Assembly (NCBI GenBank): GCA_947174945.1 | Contig: CAMWKZ010000012.1 | Span: 1-53,660 of the forward strand | Source of the DNA: an uncultured Prevotellaceae bacterium | GTDB lineage: Bacteria; Bacteroidota; Bacteroidia; Bacteroidales; Bacteroidaceae | Direction: 5' to 3' | Length of the DNA: 53,660 nucleotides | In this document: positions 37,284 through 45,746 of the stretch, piece after piece | Layout: each line of letters opens with the position of its first letter | Numbering within the stretch: the stretch's first letter is position 1 | Made by a program: the position numbers and the translations under genes | The notes under the pieces: generated by a model | Databases searched by the model: none | Told to the model about the DNA's origin: nothing | The model's input: the letters and a program-made list of their open reading frames with translations, nothing else

Positions 37284-39596
37284 TTATAGATGCCAAGTTA
37301 GTCCAAGCTTGGTCTCGAAGGTCTTGGCGGTTATGTCGGTGTAATACTTGTACTGGGTGCTGCGAAGGAAGTAGCTGCCCGAGAGGTGGAGGCTCCAGCG
37401 TTTCTTCAGGTCAATCTCGATAATAGGGTTAACGACCAGCAGGCTGGCGTTGCCACGGTCGCCTTGTACGTTTAGGTAGTGCAGGTCACCGATGTTGTTC
37501 AGGTCTTTGGTTTCGTAGCCTTTCCACGTGAACAGGCGGAAATACTTGGCGTGGAGCACCAGCCGACCAAAAGAGCTGATTTCCAAATGGGTCTTTGACT
37601 TGATGCTATACCCGCTGCCCATATTGTAGTCGCGCTCAATGACGTTGAAGTAGTCACTCTTGCTACCGCCCAGCAGGATGGCACTAAGGAAGATGCGCTG
37701 CTCCAACCGCGACAGGGCACCCACCTTGGGCAGGAAGATGATGAAGCCCGGGCCGAAGGCGGCAGCCTCGCTGATGCGGTAGGGCGTCAGGTCTGAACCG
37801 TCCTTGATGGGTTTCGAGTCGTAGTAGTTGAAGTGCTGGTAGAGGCCGAACTCACCCGCCATGCCGTTTTTGGCAAGGACAGGCATACTCCACAGACGGC
37901 CCACGATGTGCAGGGTATTGACCAATGGCTGGTTGCTGTTCAGGCCAAGGGTCACGTCCACGTCGAAGAAGTCGTAGGGCGTGGTGTGGCGCTTGCCGTC
38001 AACAGGTGTTCCATAGCAAAGGTACATATTGACGTATGGGTTGGATTCGCGCCGGAACAGAGCACCGTCGTCAGCTAAATAGCGAATGCCCGTGGATATG
38101 GAGAAGTCGACTGGTATGGTGTTATAGTCGTGGTATTTGTAGTGGCTGTTGCTGACCCGCCACGCATCGCCACTGATGATGCGGTGCAAACCCTGCACGG
38201 GGTTGATAATGGTGGCAGCAGCCTCACGCAGGAAGCGACGGAAACCACGGCTGCGGTCGTTGAGCACCAGACGGCTCAGCCGGTGAGTCATCTCGCCAAG
38301 GGCAATGCCGCCCACCGTGGTGGTGATAACATCGTTGATGGCAGGAGGCTCCGTCTCGCCGAAGAGCTCCCACATCAAGGAACCGCCCAGCGCGTAGGGA
38401 GCCGACTCCCAGAACGAGAGGCCGTTGGTGCGTGCTGCGTTGAAATAGAGGTTGCCGTGGTAGGGGTGGGCAAACATATTGGTGATAAACACGTCGTTGT
38501 CCCACACGAAACCCGTCTGGAAGTTATGGCGAATGCTGCGCAAGGTGGTCTGCGCAAACTCTTCGTTGGTGGCGTAGCGGTCGAAAAGCTGCACCCCGGC
38601 ATTGATGGCGAATACCTCTGCTGCAGCCTGCCACGGGTGCTTGTCTGCCGAAAGCGCCATGCTCAGGTCGGTTTTCCTTCTCACCTTGCCAATGGGCTTC
38701 GGAGGGGAATAGTTAGACATTCCGCGCCCTTGGCGGATGGTCAGCCCCACCTCGGCCAGCGGACGGCTGCGGTAGCTCTTGGCGCGATGATAGTAGCGCG
38801 TGTCGCCCCAGCCGACGGAGGCAAACAGTCCCCAGTTCTTGCCCACCTGATAATCGGCATTCACGTGCGCCTGCAACGAGAAAAGCCTCTCGGGCGCATT
38901 GTTAGAATGCTGCTTAAAGTTCTCTATATGATAGAAACCCACGTCGCCACTCACCGACAGCCTCGGAGTGACATAGAAGTACTGGCCCAAGCGGTAGTAC
39001 AGGGCACCAGAGAATTTCTCGTCCAGCCCCATGTAGTGTGTGCCGATGCCAATCATGTTGTACGTGCTATAGTTGCGGAAGCGAACCCCCACGTTGACCC
39101 TCGTAACCGTGCTGCCCGACAGCATATAGTCGATAACGGTCGCAGGGTTGATATTCACCAGTCCGATTTTGTGCGCCAGGGTATCGTGGGTGATGTTGAG
39201 CAGTCCCACCTGCCACCCCTTGGGATGCGAGCGCGCCACGTTGACCAGCCCCACCTGCGTACCATTCAGCGAGTCGGCATAGTTGGCCGTGCCTAATTGC
39301 ACTCCGCGCATATAGGCCGAAGACACATTCAGCAGTCCTGCCAGCTGGATGCCCTTTGGCAGTCCCCGTGCAATGTTGCTCACACCGCTCAGCTGGATGC
39401 CCCTAAAGGCCGTGGCCGACATATTGGAGAACCCAGCCAGCTGCACCCCTTGTCCGCCGTCGGTAGCTATCGACGAGATGATGCCCAGCTGTGCGCTTTT
39501 TGTTGAATCTTGTATGCTGACAATGCCCACAGGCAAGTGTTGTGCCCGTGCCGTGACGGCAATGAATAACCCAGCCAAAAGTAAATGCTTCTTCAT
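37284..39596 (-). CDS. Outer-membrane-associated DUF3943 protein with GxQLxGxxN repeats
   Basis: About 770 aa with signal peptide (MKKHLLLAGLFIAVTARAQ). Residues 25-165 contain about nine short repeats of the form G-h-Q-h-x-G-h-x-N (GVQLAGFSN, GIQLSGVSN, GIQLAGLLN, GVQLGTAN, GTQVGLVN, GWQVGLLN), which I associate with the LA_2272-type surface repeat. A beta-rich segment with aromatic strands follows (165-290). From about 305 on, the DUF3943 pattern is seen (WQAAAEVFAINAGVQLFDRY, NGLSFWESAPYALGGSLMWE, EMTHRLSRLVLND), then long beta strands ending in a C-terminal amphipathic strand. An outer-membrane barrel or surface protein is likely; no function is known to me. Confidence 0.78.
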   Translation of the reverse strand: MKKHLLLAGLFIAVTARAQHLPVGIVSIQDSTKSAQLGIISSIATDGGQGVQLAGFSNMSATAFRGIQLSGVSNIARGLPKGIQLAGLLNVSSAYMRGVQLGTANYADSLNGTQVGLVNVARSHPKGWQVGLLNITHDTLAHKIGLVNINPATVIDYMLSGSTVTRVNVGVRFRNYSTYNMIGIGTHYMGLDEKFSGALYYRLGQYFYVTPRLSVSGDVGFYHIENFKQHSNNAPERLFSLQAHVNADYQVGKNWGLFASVGWGDTRYYHRAKSYRSRPLAEVGLTIRQGRGMSNYSPPKPIGKVRRKTDLSMALSADKHPWQAAAEVFAINAGVQLFDRYATNEEFAQTTLRSIRHNFQTGFVWDNDVFITNMFAHPYHGNLYFNAARTNGLSFWESAPYALGGSLMWELFGETEPPAINDVITTTVGGIALGEMTHRLSRLVLNDRSRGFRRFLREAAATIINPVQGLHRIISGDAWRVSNSHYKYHDYNTIPVDFSISTGIRYLADDGALFRRESNPYVNMYLCYGTPVDGKRHTTPYDFFDVDVTLGLNSNQPLVNTLHIVGRLWSMPVLAKNGMAGEFGLYQHFNYYDSKPIKDGSDLTPYRISEAAAFGPGFIIFLPKVGALSRLEQRIFLSAILLGGSKSDYFNVIERDYNMGSGYSIKSKTHLEISSFGRLVLHAKYFRLFTWKGYETKDLNNIGDLHYLNVQGDRGNASLLVVNPIIEIDLKKRWSLHLSGSYFLRSTQYKYYTDITAKTFETKLGLTWHL

Positions 39597-39604
39597 ACCG
39601 AGTG

Positions 39605-39612
39605 CAAAGATA
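39605..39612 (-). promoter_or_regulatory. -7 promoter core of the DUF3943 gene
   Basis: TATCTTTG on the minus strand ends 8 nt before the chosen start codon at 39596, giving a very short leader. Confidence 0.5.
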
Positions 39613-39653
39613 GGCATTTTTTGGCTAAGGCATATACTTTTTTGCAGATATGT

Positions 39654-40046
39654 TTAGGGTATGGCCTTGTTGCCGCTTGCCGTCTGCCTGTCCTTGATGA
39701 TGTCGGCAAAATGGTCGATGGCCCATTGAACCATCGGGCGGCAGGCATCCATAAACGAAATGGCACGTGGGGTAAGAGCGTACTCCGTGCGTGGCGGCAC
39801 CTCGGCATAGACCGTGCGCACGAGGAACCCATCGGCCTCCAGATTCCTTAACGTCGTGGTCAGCACCTTTTGCGAAATGTCGGGAATGGCTTTCCTTAAC
39901 TCGCTGAAGCGCATGGGGCCGTCGTGCTGTTGCAGTTCGTGCATCAGCAGCAACGACCACTTGTCGCCCGCTCTTGACAGGATGTTGCGCACAGGGCAGT
40001 CGGGAAACAGCGTCTCGCCAATCATGATGCTCTTATACCTCTCCAT
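39654..40046 (-). CDS. HxlR-family transcriptional regulator
   Basis: 130 aa winged-helix protein. The HxlR signature is clear: CPVRNILSRAGDKWSLLLMHEL with the redox-reactive Cys near residue 15, then MRFSELRKAIPDISQKVLTTTLRNLEADGFLVRT and the wing PPRTEYALTPRA. Family members sense aldehydes, quinones or disulphide stress and repress detoxification genes. Start at 40046 is chosen because the upstream 53 residues have no family match and run antisense to cupin-coding sequence. It follows the cupin gene by 62 nt on the same strand. Confidence 0.88.
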   Translation of the reverse strand: MERYKSIMIGETLFPDCPVRNILSRAGDKWSLLLMHELQQHDGPMRFSELRKAIPDISQKVLTTTLRNLEADGFLVRTVYAEVPPRTEYALTPRAISFMDACRPMVQWAIDHFADIIKDRQTASGNKAIP

Positions 40047-40108
40047 GCCTACAATAACGGGAAAGGCACTGCGTTTATTGCCTTTCCCGTTGCACATTCT
40101 CTTTTGGC

Positions 40109-40504
40109 TTATTGCTCCACCACTCCGTCCGTCATGGTGTACTGCTCCAGCGAATTGGCCTTGCCCTGTATGCAGATGTACACCAAGGGCGTGTCGCCTG
40201 TGCACAGCGTGTTGCGGCTCACCTCTGGTGCCACTCTCACGATGCAGCCCGGCGTTACCTCTTCCTCCTGACCGTTGAGCGTAAACGTCCCCTTACCGCT
40301 CAGTATGACGTACACCTCCTCGTTTTGCTGGTGATGGTGGAAGAACGGCACCGACTCGTGCGGGGCGAGCGACCCGAACGACAGTTCGATGGCCGTCGTG
40401 CCCATGATGTCCTTTACAAATGCCTTGCCCTCAAAGGCCGATAGTTCGCCAACGGTGGCAATGCTGTAGCCGTTGGTAGATTTTAATAATACTGTTTCAC
40501 TCAT
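40109..40504 (-). CDS. Cupin-domain protein
   Basis: 131 aa, single small beta-barrel. HHHQQNEEVYVILSGKG carries the cupin motif 1 metal ligands (His, His, Glu) and TPGCIVRVAPEVSRNTLCTG the second motif, although the fourth ligand His of motif 2 is replaced by Asn or Arg. Function is not assignable beyond metal-binding cupin; pairing with an HxlR regulator suggests a small stress or detoxification unit. Confidence 0.83.
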   Translation of the reverse strand: MSETVLLKSTNGYSIATVGELSAFEGKAFVKDIMGTTAIELSFGSLAPHESVPFFHHHQQNEEVYVILSGKGTFTLNGQEEEVTPGCIVRVAPEVSRNTLCTGDTPLVYICIQGKANSLEQYTMTDGVVEQ

Positions 40505-40534
40505 TGCGGATAATGATTTTATTGTTTGATGCTG

Positions 40535-40565
40535 CAAAGTTAAGGCTTTTGCTGAATATGTGCAA
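40535..40565 (-). promoter_or_regulatory. Promoter of the cupin-hxlR unit
   Basis: On the minus strand TTG (40565-40563), 20-nt spacer, TAACTTTG (40542-40535), about 30 nt before the start codon. Confidence 0.6.
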
Positions 40566-40672
40566 GAAGGCACTTGCGGGATGCTAACTTACCACGGGGT
40601 AACCATTGCTGGCAGTCAGGCAGTTAGGTAACAGGAAATATGGTTTATTAAGATTTATTATACCTATAATGG

Positions 40673-40760
40673 AGTAAGACCCGTTCCCTCCCCCGGAAAG
40701 AACGGCTCTTACTCGTGGAAAGAACGGTTCTTTCCGAGGGAAGGAACCGTTCTTTCTCAG
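40673..40760. repeat. 22-bp-period repeat cluster
   Basis: Three adjoining 22-bp units start at 40695, 40717 and 40739, each opening GGAA(A/G)GAAC and ending in a CTCG or CTCAG-type triplet; a poorer unit precedes at 40673. The middle unit contains the palindrome GGAAAGAACGGTTCTTTCC, and adjacent units are partly complementary. The stretch between the cupin promoter and the response regulator gene holds nothing else recognisable. Confidence 0.75.
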
Positions 40761-40795
40761 AGACGAATAACGGCAGGGTGGGTGACAAGGGGGTT

Positions 40796-41506
40796 CTACA
40801 CCAGCGTATGCAGGTCGAAATACTGCTGCACGTCGGCCTTGTAGGAGTCGGAGATGGGGATGTACTCCGTGCCGAAAACGATGCGCAGACGGTCTACCTG
40901 CGTGACGTGCGTCATGTGAACGATGTAGGAACGGTGGGTGCGCAGAAACTCAGGGCGCGGCAGATAGTCCTCCAGCTTCTTCATCGACATGAGCGACATG
41001 ATGCGCTGGCCGTCGGTAAGATAGATGCGCACGTAGTCCTTCAGTCCCTCGATGTACAGAATATCGTCCAGCGCAATGCGCACCAGCTTGTAGTCGCTCT
41101 TGACATACATGAAGCGGTCCTTGGCATAGGTCTGCTGGCGCTGTACGGTGCCGAACCAGTCGAGCGCCTTGTTGGCAGCCCGCAGAAAGTCGTCGTAGCT
41201 GACGGGCTTCATCAGGTAGTCCAGTGCCGACACCTTGTAGCCCTCGATGGCATATTGCTGGAAGGCGGTGGTGAAGACGATGCGCGTGTCAGGCGGCAGA
41301 ATCTTGGCGAACTCGATGCCCGACAGCTCGGGCATCTGAATGTCGAGGAACAACAGCTGCACAGGCTCGTCGCGCAAGTGGCGCATGGCCTCGATGGCCG
41401 AGCCGTAAGTGCCGGTCAGGTTCAGAAACGGGGTTTTCAGCGCATAGCTCTTCAGCAGTCCGGCTGCCAGAGGCTCGTCGTCGATGATGGCGCAGTTAAG
41501 AGTCAT
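40796..41506 (-). CDS. LytTR-family response regulator
   Basis: 236 aa. Receiver domain 1-115 with acidic Asp pair IIDDEP, phospho-Asp in LLFLDIQMPEL near residue 55, Thr in FTTAFQ and Lys in MKPVSYDD. The LytTR DNA-binding domain at 130-235 starts DRFMYVKSDYKLVRI and includes ILYIEGLKDYVRIYL and FLRTHRSYIVH. Overlaps the kinase gene by 4 nt. It is the last gene of the second efflux operon, which it likely regulates. Confidence 0.93.
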   Translation of the reverse strand: MTLNCAIIDDEPLAAGLLKSYALKTPFLNLTGTYGSAIEAMRHLRDEPVQLLFLDIQMPELSGIEFAKILPPDTRIVFTTAFQQYAIEGYKVSALDYLMKPVSYDDFLRAANKALDWFGTVQRQQTYAKDRFMYVKSDYKLVRIALDDILYIEGLKDYVRIYLTDGQRIMSLMSMKKLEDYLPRPEFLRTHRSYIVHMTHVTQVDRLRIVFGTEYIPISDSYKADVQQYFDLHTLV

Positions 41507-42564
41507 GTTGATTGGTGGCTATTTGATGGTTTACAACTTATTTCGATGCGCGACGTATAGGTGCTGCCGTCAGCTGACGGCCCTCGGTGCCACGTATAGC
41601 GGCCCGGGTAGGACAGCTCGAGCCGGTGCTGCACCTGCTGCAACCCAATGCCGTGGCCGCTGTGGTCGCTGGCCGTCTTGGGGTGGTTCGAGTTTCTGAT
41701 GTCGCACGTGATGTGCTGCTCGTCGGCCTTGATGCAGATGTGTATGAACGAGGGCTTGGTGGGGCTGATGCCGTGCTTAAAGGCGTTTTCAACCAGCGAG
41801 ATGAACAGCATGGGGGCAACAGTCAGCTGGGCATTGTCAATCGCAAACTGGCAGTCAACCTCGACCGTCGCGGGCAACCGTAGGCGCATCAGCTGGATAT
41901 AGTCTTTCAGAAAATCCACCTCGTTGCTCAGCGGCACGGTGGGCTGCTGGTTGTCGTAGAGCACGTGGCGCAACAGCCGCGACAGCTCCTGAATAGCCTC
42001 TTGGGCGCGGGTGGGGTCAAAGGCCGTCAGCGCGTAGATGTTGTTCAGCGTGTTCAGCAGGAAGTGGGGATTTATCTGTGCCCGCAGGTTGCTCAGCTCG
42101 GCCACGGCGCGTGCCGTCTCAGCCTCGCGGCGCGCCGTCTCAGCCTTCTGCCATCGCATGGCCAGCCGCATGGCGGTGGCTGCTGCGGCAGTTATGGAGA
42201 GGTTGAAGATGTCGCGCAGGATAAACACCAGCATGTCAGTCACTGACAGCTCGTAGGAATGGCGGTGCGGATGGTCATACAGCGAGTGGGTGTAGGACAT
42301 CCAGTAGTGCATCAGCACGCCCAGTGCCACTACGCCCACGATGTTGAACAGCCAGTAGTATCGGCGCTTGTCGGTAGTAAAGTAGCAGGGCGTGAGCCAC
42401 AGGTAGTTGGCATAGAACACGACCATGAGCAGCAGCGTCGACACGCTGGACATCAGGTACAGCACTACGTTGATGCTGCCCATGCGGCTGACAAACGTCA
42501 GCGGCATGAGCAGCATCACCAGCCACACGGCGGCATGAACCAGAAACTCCGTGCGCTTATTCAT
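41503..42564 (-). CDS. Sensor histidine kinase, LytS/YehU type
   Basis: 353 aa. Four membrane helices in the first 150 residues (about 7-28, 38-58, 72-92, 115-140), a coiled-coil of alternating Glu, Ala, Arg (KAETARREAETARAVAE), then the His_kinase box INPHFLLNTLNNIYAL with the phospho-acceptor His, and a compact ATPase domain (LVENAFKHG; GHGIGLQQVQHRL). Start at 42564 (MNKRTEF) is chosen because the longer reading lies antisense-like within the permease gene. It overlaps the permease 3' end by 8 nt and the regulator 5' end by 4 nt. Confidence 0.9.
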   Translation of the reverse strand: MNKRTEFLVHAAVWLVMLLMPLTFVSRMGSINVVLYLMSSVSTLLLMVVFYANYLWLTPCYFTTDKRRYYWLFNIVGVVALGVLMHYWMSYTHSLYDHPHRHSYELSVTDMLVFILRDIFNLSITAAAATAMRLAMRWQKAETARREAETARAVAELSNLRAQINPHFLLNTLNNIYALTAFDPTRAQEAIQELSRLLRHVLYDNQQPTVPLSNEVDFLKDYIQLMRLRLPATVEVDCQFAIDNAQLTVAPMLFISLVENAFKHGISPTKPSFIHICIKADEQHITCDIRNSNHPKTASDHSGHGIGLQQVQHRLELSYPGRYTWHRGPSADGSTYTSRIEISCKPSNSHQST

Positions 42565-43777
42565 GGCGTATGGCTTCGATGGGGTCCATGTTGGCGGCCT
42601 TCTGGGCGGGAATGTAGCCGAAGAGCACACCGATAAACACGCACACGATGAACGACACGTTGACCGACCACATCGGTACGCTGGCGGGCATACCGAAGGC
42701 AGGTACCACAAATCCTGAGATGCTGAAGCCCACCAGAATGCCCAGCAGTCCGCCCGTGACGCTGATGAGCACCGACTCTATCAGGAACTGCAGCGATATG
42801 ACGGGCCCCGTGGCTCCGACGGCCATGCGCAGGCCTATCTCCTTGGTGCGCTCAGTCACGGAGACGAGCATGATGTTCATAATGCCGATGCCTGCCACCA
42901 AGAGCGAGAAGGCGGCTGCCACGACAAGGATTATCGTGACGGTGTCCATCGTCGACGACATCGTTTGCATCATCTCTGCCTGCGAGCGGATGGTGAAGTC
43001 GTCGGGAGCGTCGCCCTTCAGCTTGTGGTTGTCGCGCAGGATTTGCGTCAGCTCCTCAATCGCCGCGTCCGAAAGCTCCTCGGTAATGGCCGAGCAGACG
43101 ATGCTCGAAAACCACGTCTGGGCGGCTATGCGTTTCATCACCGTCGTATAGGGCACTATCATTACGTTGTCCTGGTCCATGCCCCAAGAGTTGTAGCCTT
43201 TCGACTTCAGCACGCCAACGATGCGCATGGGGATTGACTTGAAGCGGATGGTCTTGCCAATGGGGTCGGCACCCTCGCCGAACAGCTCAGTGACGATGGT
43301 CTTGCCCACCACGCACACCTTGGCGGCCTTCTTGACGTCCTCCTCGGTAAAGCAGTCGCCGTCCTCGATGGTCCACTGCTTGATGTCCAGATACTCGGGG
43401 CTTTCGCCGTAGACGCTCGTGTTGGTGTTATTGTTGCCATAGATGACCTGCCCGGAGGCGGTGACCTCTGGCGACACCTTTGTCACAAACTTCTTTTCGC
43501 GCACAATGCGCTCGTAGTCGGCCTGTTTCAGCGTCTGCATGGCCGATGGGTCTTGGCGCACACCGCCGCGCATATCGGCTCCGGGGCGTATGGTCAGCAG
43601 GTTGGTGCCCATCGTCGACAGCTCCTTGCGGATGCTCTCCTTCGAGCCCTGTCCGATAGCCATCATAATGATAACCGCCGCCACGCCGATGATGATGCCC
43701 AGCATCGACAGGAACGACCGCATCTTGTTGTTAGCCACGGCCTTCAGGCTCACCTTAAATAGATTCAGTATGTTCAT
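42557..43777 (-). CDS. MacB-type ABC permease
   Basis: 406 aa, single FtsX unit: N-terminal helix at about 20-42 (MRSFLSMLGIIIGVAAVII), MacB periplasmic core domain (about 45-240), and three helices at 280-300, 330-355 and 365-390 with the coupling sequence TERTKEIGLRMAVGA between them, ending PAQKAANMDPIEAIRHE. This is the ordinary MacB-type permease that works as a dimer with its ATPase, HlyD/MacA adaptor and TolC; in family members it exports macrolides, peptides or lipoprotein-like substrates. Unlike the other operon, this one has a single permease. Confidence 0.93.
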   Translation of the reverse strand: MNILNLFKVSLKAVANNKMRSFLSMLGIIIGVAAVIIMMAIGQGSKESIRKELSTMGTNLLTIRPGADMRGGVRQDPSAMQTLKQADYERIVREKKFVTKVSPEVTASGQVIYGNNNTNTSVYGESPEYLDIKQWTIEDGDCFTEEDVKKAAKVCVVGKTIVTELFGEGADPIGKTIRFKSIPMRIVGVLKSKGYNSWGMDQDNVMIVPYTTVMKRIAAQTWFSSIVCSAITEELSDAAIEELTQILRDNHKLKGDAPDDFTIRSQAEMMQTMSSTMDTVTIILVVAAAFSLLVAGIGIMNIMLVSVTERTKEIGLRMAVGATGPVISLQFLIESVLISVTGGLLGILVGFSISGFVVPAFGMPASVPMWSVNVSFIVCVFIGVLFGYIPAQKAANMDPIEAIRHE

Positions 43778-43794
43778 AAGTCTTTATGTCTTCT

Positions 43795-44550
43795 TTAGTC
43801 GTCCACTGGCTTCGGCAGTGCGGCCAGTGCCTCGGCTGCCGACTTGATGCTGTGGTTGATGGTGTCCTCGCGAATCTTGCCGTCGCGCAGGTTGATGTTG
43901 CGGCTTGAATACTCGGCTATCTCGGGGTTGTGGGTCACGAAGATAATGGTGTGGCCCTGACGGTACAGCTCCTGAAACAGCACCAGCATCTCGAAACTGG
44001 TGCGCGTGTCGAGGTTACCCGTCGCCTCGTCGGCCAGCAGTACGGCTGGGTCGTTCACCAGCGCACGGGCTATGGCGACGCGCTGCATCTGGCCGCCCGA
44101 CATCTGGTTCGACTTGTGTTCCAGCCGGTCGCCCAGTCCTACGGCCTGTAATGCCTTGATGGCCCGCTGGCGACGCTCCTGTGCCGACACCTCTGAATTG
44201 TACATCAGTGGCAGCTCCACATTCTCCACAGCCGTTGTCTTGGCTAGCAGGTTGTAGTTTTGGAACACGAAGCCTATCTTGCGGTTGCGCAGGTGGGCGC
44301 GCTGTGTCTTCGACATCGAGCGCACGGCAATGCCGTCCAGATAGTATTCGCCAGAGGTTGGCGTGTCGAGGCAGCCCAACTGGTTGAGCAGCGTAGACTT
44401 GCCCGAACCCGACGTACCCTGAATGGTGACGAACTCGCCTTCGTATATCTTGAACGACACACCGCGCAAGGCCTTCACCGTCTCAGAGCCTACCTGAAAG
44501 TAGCGCTTCACGTCGCGCAGTTCGATGACTACTTTCTTTTCTTCTGCCAT
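43795..44550 (-). CDS. MacB-type ABC ATPase
   Basis: 251 aa. Walker [11 protein letters not shown]-loop [11 protein letters not shown], signature MSGGQMQR, Walker [12 protein letters not shown]-loop VTHN. The ATPase and permease, fused in E. coli MacB, are separate genes here, as is common in Bacteroidetes. Start at 44550 gives [13 protein letters not shown]; the 45 residues upstream in this frame lie within the adaptor gene and look unrelated. The C-terminal extension [16 protein letters not shown] is Ala-rich. Gap to the adaptor stop is 4 nt. Confidence 0.93.
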   Translation of the reverse strand: MAEEKKVVIELRDVKRYFQVGSETVKALRGVSFKIYEGEFVTIQGTSGSGKSTLLNQLGCLDTPTSGEYYLDGIAVRSMSKTQRAHLRNRKIGFVFQNYNLLAKTTAVENVELPLMYNSEVSAQERRQRAIKALQAVGLGDRLEHKSNQMSGGQMQRVAIARALVNDPAVLLADEATGNLDTRTSFEMLVLFQELYRQGHTIIFVTHNPEIAEYSSRNINLRDGKIREDTINHSIKSAAEALAALPKPVDD

Positions 44551-44554
44551 GACG

Positions 44555-45739
44555 TTACTTCTTTGGTTGCTGCTGGTTCTTGTTGTTGCGCGGGCGGGGC
44601 ATGAACGGGTTGCCGGCTGGCTGCTCCTGAGGCATATCGCCTCCTGTGAACGAGAAGTCGACCAGCACGTCGGTACCCTCGCCAATGCCGTTTAAGATTT
44701 CGGTCGCCATGCCGTTGGTGATACCTACCTCCACGGCGTGTGCCTTAAACGTCTGGCCTTCGAGCGTCCAAACCTTTACGGGAGCCTCTACGTCGGCAAT
44801 GGTCTGTCCCTCCTGCAGCAGGGTTTCGTTGGGTGTAAAGCGCAGTGCCTTCGATGGTACGGCCAGTACGTTGTTCTTCTCCAGCGTGTAGATGGTGACG
44901 TTGGCCGTCAGGCCGGGCTTCAGCTTCAGGTCGTTGTTGGGTGCTGAGATAACTACCTCGTAGGTCACAACGTTGCTTGATGTGGTAGCCTGCTGGCGCA
45001 CCTGCGTTACCTCACCCTCGAATTTGTCATCGGGGAAGGCATCGACGGTGAAGGTCACGCGCTGGCCTTCCTTCACACCACCGATGTCGGCCTCGTCGAT
45101 GTCGGCAATGACGCGCATATTGGTCAGGTCTTGGGCAATGGTAAACAGCTCAGGGGTATTGAACGAGGCGGCTACCGTCTGGCCTTCCTCCACCGACTTC
45201 GACAGTACAACGCCGTCGATAGGGCTGGTGATGGTGGCGTAGCTCAGGTTTGTCTGGGCTTTCTGTACGCTCTCGCGCGAAGTGGCTACCTGCTGGCGGG
45301 CCTTGTCGTAGCTCAGACGGGCACTCTCGTACTCGTCGGCTGATACCAGCCCTTTGTCGTAAAGCGTCTTATACCTATTATAATTGGCCTGCTCATAGCT
45401 GAGCGACGACTGGGCGCTGGACAGGTTGGCACGTGCTGTGTTCAGCTCGCTGGTCAGGTTGGTCTTGTCAAGCTCGGCAATCACTTGCCCTTTCTTCACC
45501 ACTGAGTTGTAGTCGACGTACAGGTGGGACACGATGCCGCTGACCTGCGTACCGACGGTAACGGAGGTGACAGGCTCGATGGTGCCCGTGGCCGTGATGG
45601 TGGTGTGGATGTCCTGTCGCTCCACCTTAGCCGTTTCAAACTCCACTTTCTCTTCTTTCTTACCGCCCGACATCAGCCAGACGACGAGGGCTATAACGGC
45701 TACCGCGCCTATGCCCATCCAAAGTTTTTTGTTCTTCAT
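44555..45739 (-). CDS. MacA/HlyD-family periplasmic adaptor
   Basis: 394 aa with an N-terminal membrane helix (IGAVAVIALVVWLM), the lipoyl domain split as TGTIEPVTSVTVGTQVSG and ATITSPIDGVVLSKSVEEG, a helical hairpin between (about 95-165, shorter than in the other HlyD), and a C-terminal beta barrel plus membrane-proximal domain (VPSKALRFTPNE). The tail is rich in Asn, Gln and Lys. It links the MacB-type permease with the TolC channel encoded upstream. Confidence 0.93.
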   Translation of the reverse strand: MKNKKLWMGIGAVAVIALVVWLMSGGKKEEKVEFETAKVERQDIHTTITATGTIEPVTSVTVGTQVSGIVSHLYVDYNSVVKKGQVIAELDKTNLTSELNTARANLSSAQSSLSYEQANYNRYKTLYDKGLVSADEYESARLSYDKARQQVATSRESVQKAQTNLSYATITSPIDGVVLSKSVEEGQTVAASFNTPELFTIAQDLTNMRVIADIDEADIGGVKEGQRVTFTVDAFPDDKFEGEVTQVRQQATTSSNVVTYEVVISAPNNDLKLKPGLTANVTIYTLEKNNVLAVPSKALRFTPNETLLQEGQTIADVEAPVKVWTLEGQTFKAHAVEVGITNGMATEILNGIGEGTDVLVDFSFTGGDMPQEQPAGNPFMPRPRNNKNQQQPKK

Positions 45740-45746
45740 ATACCTT

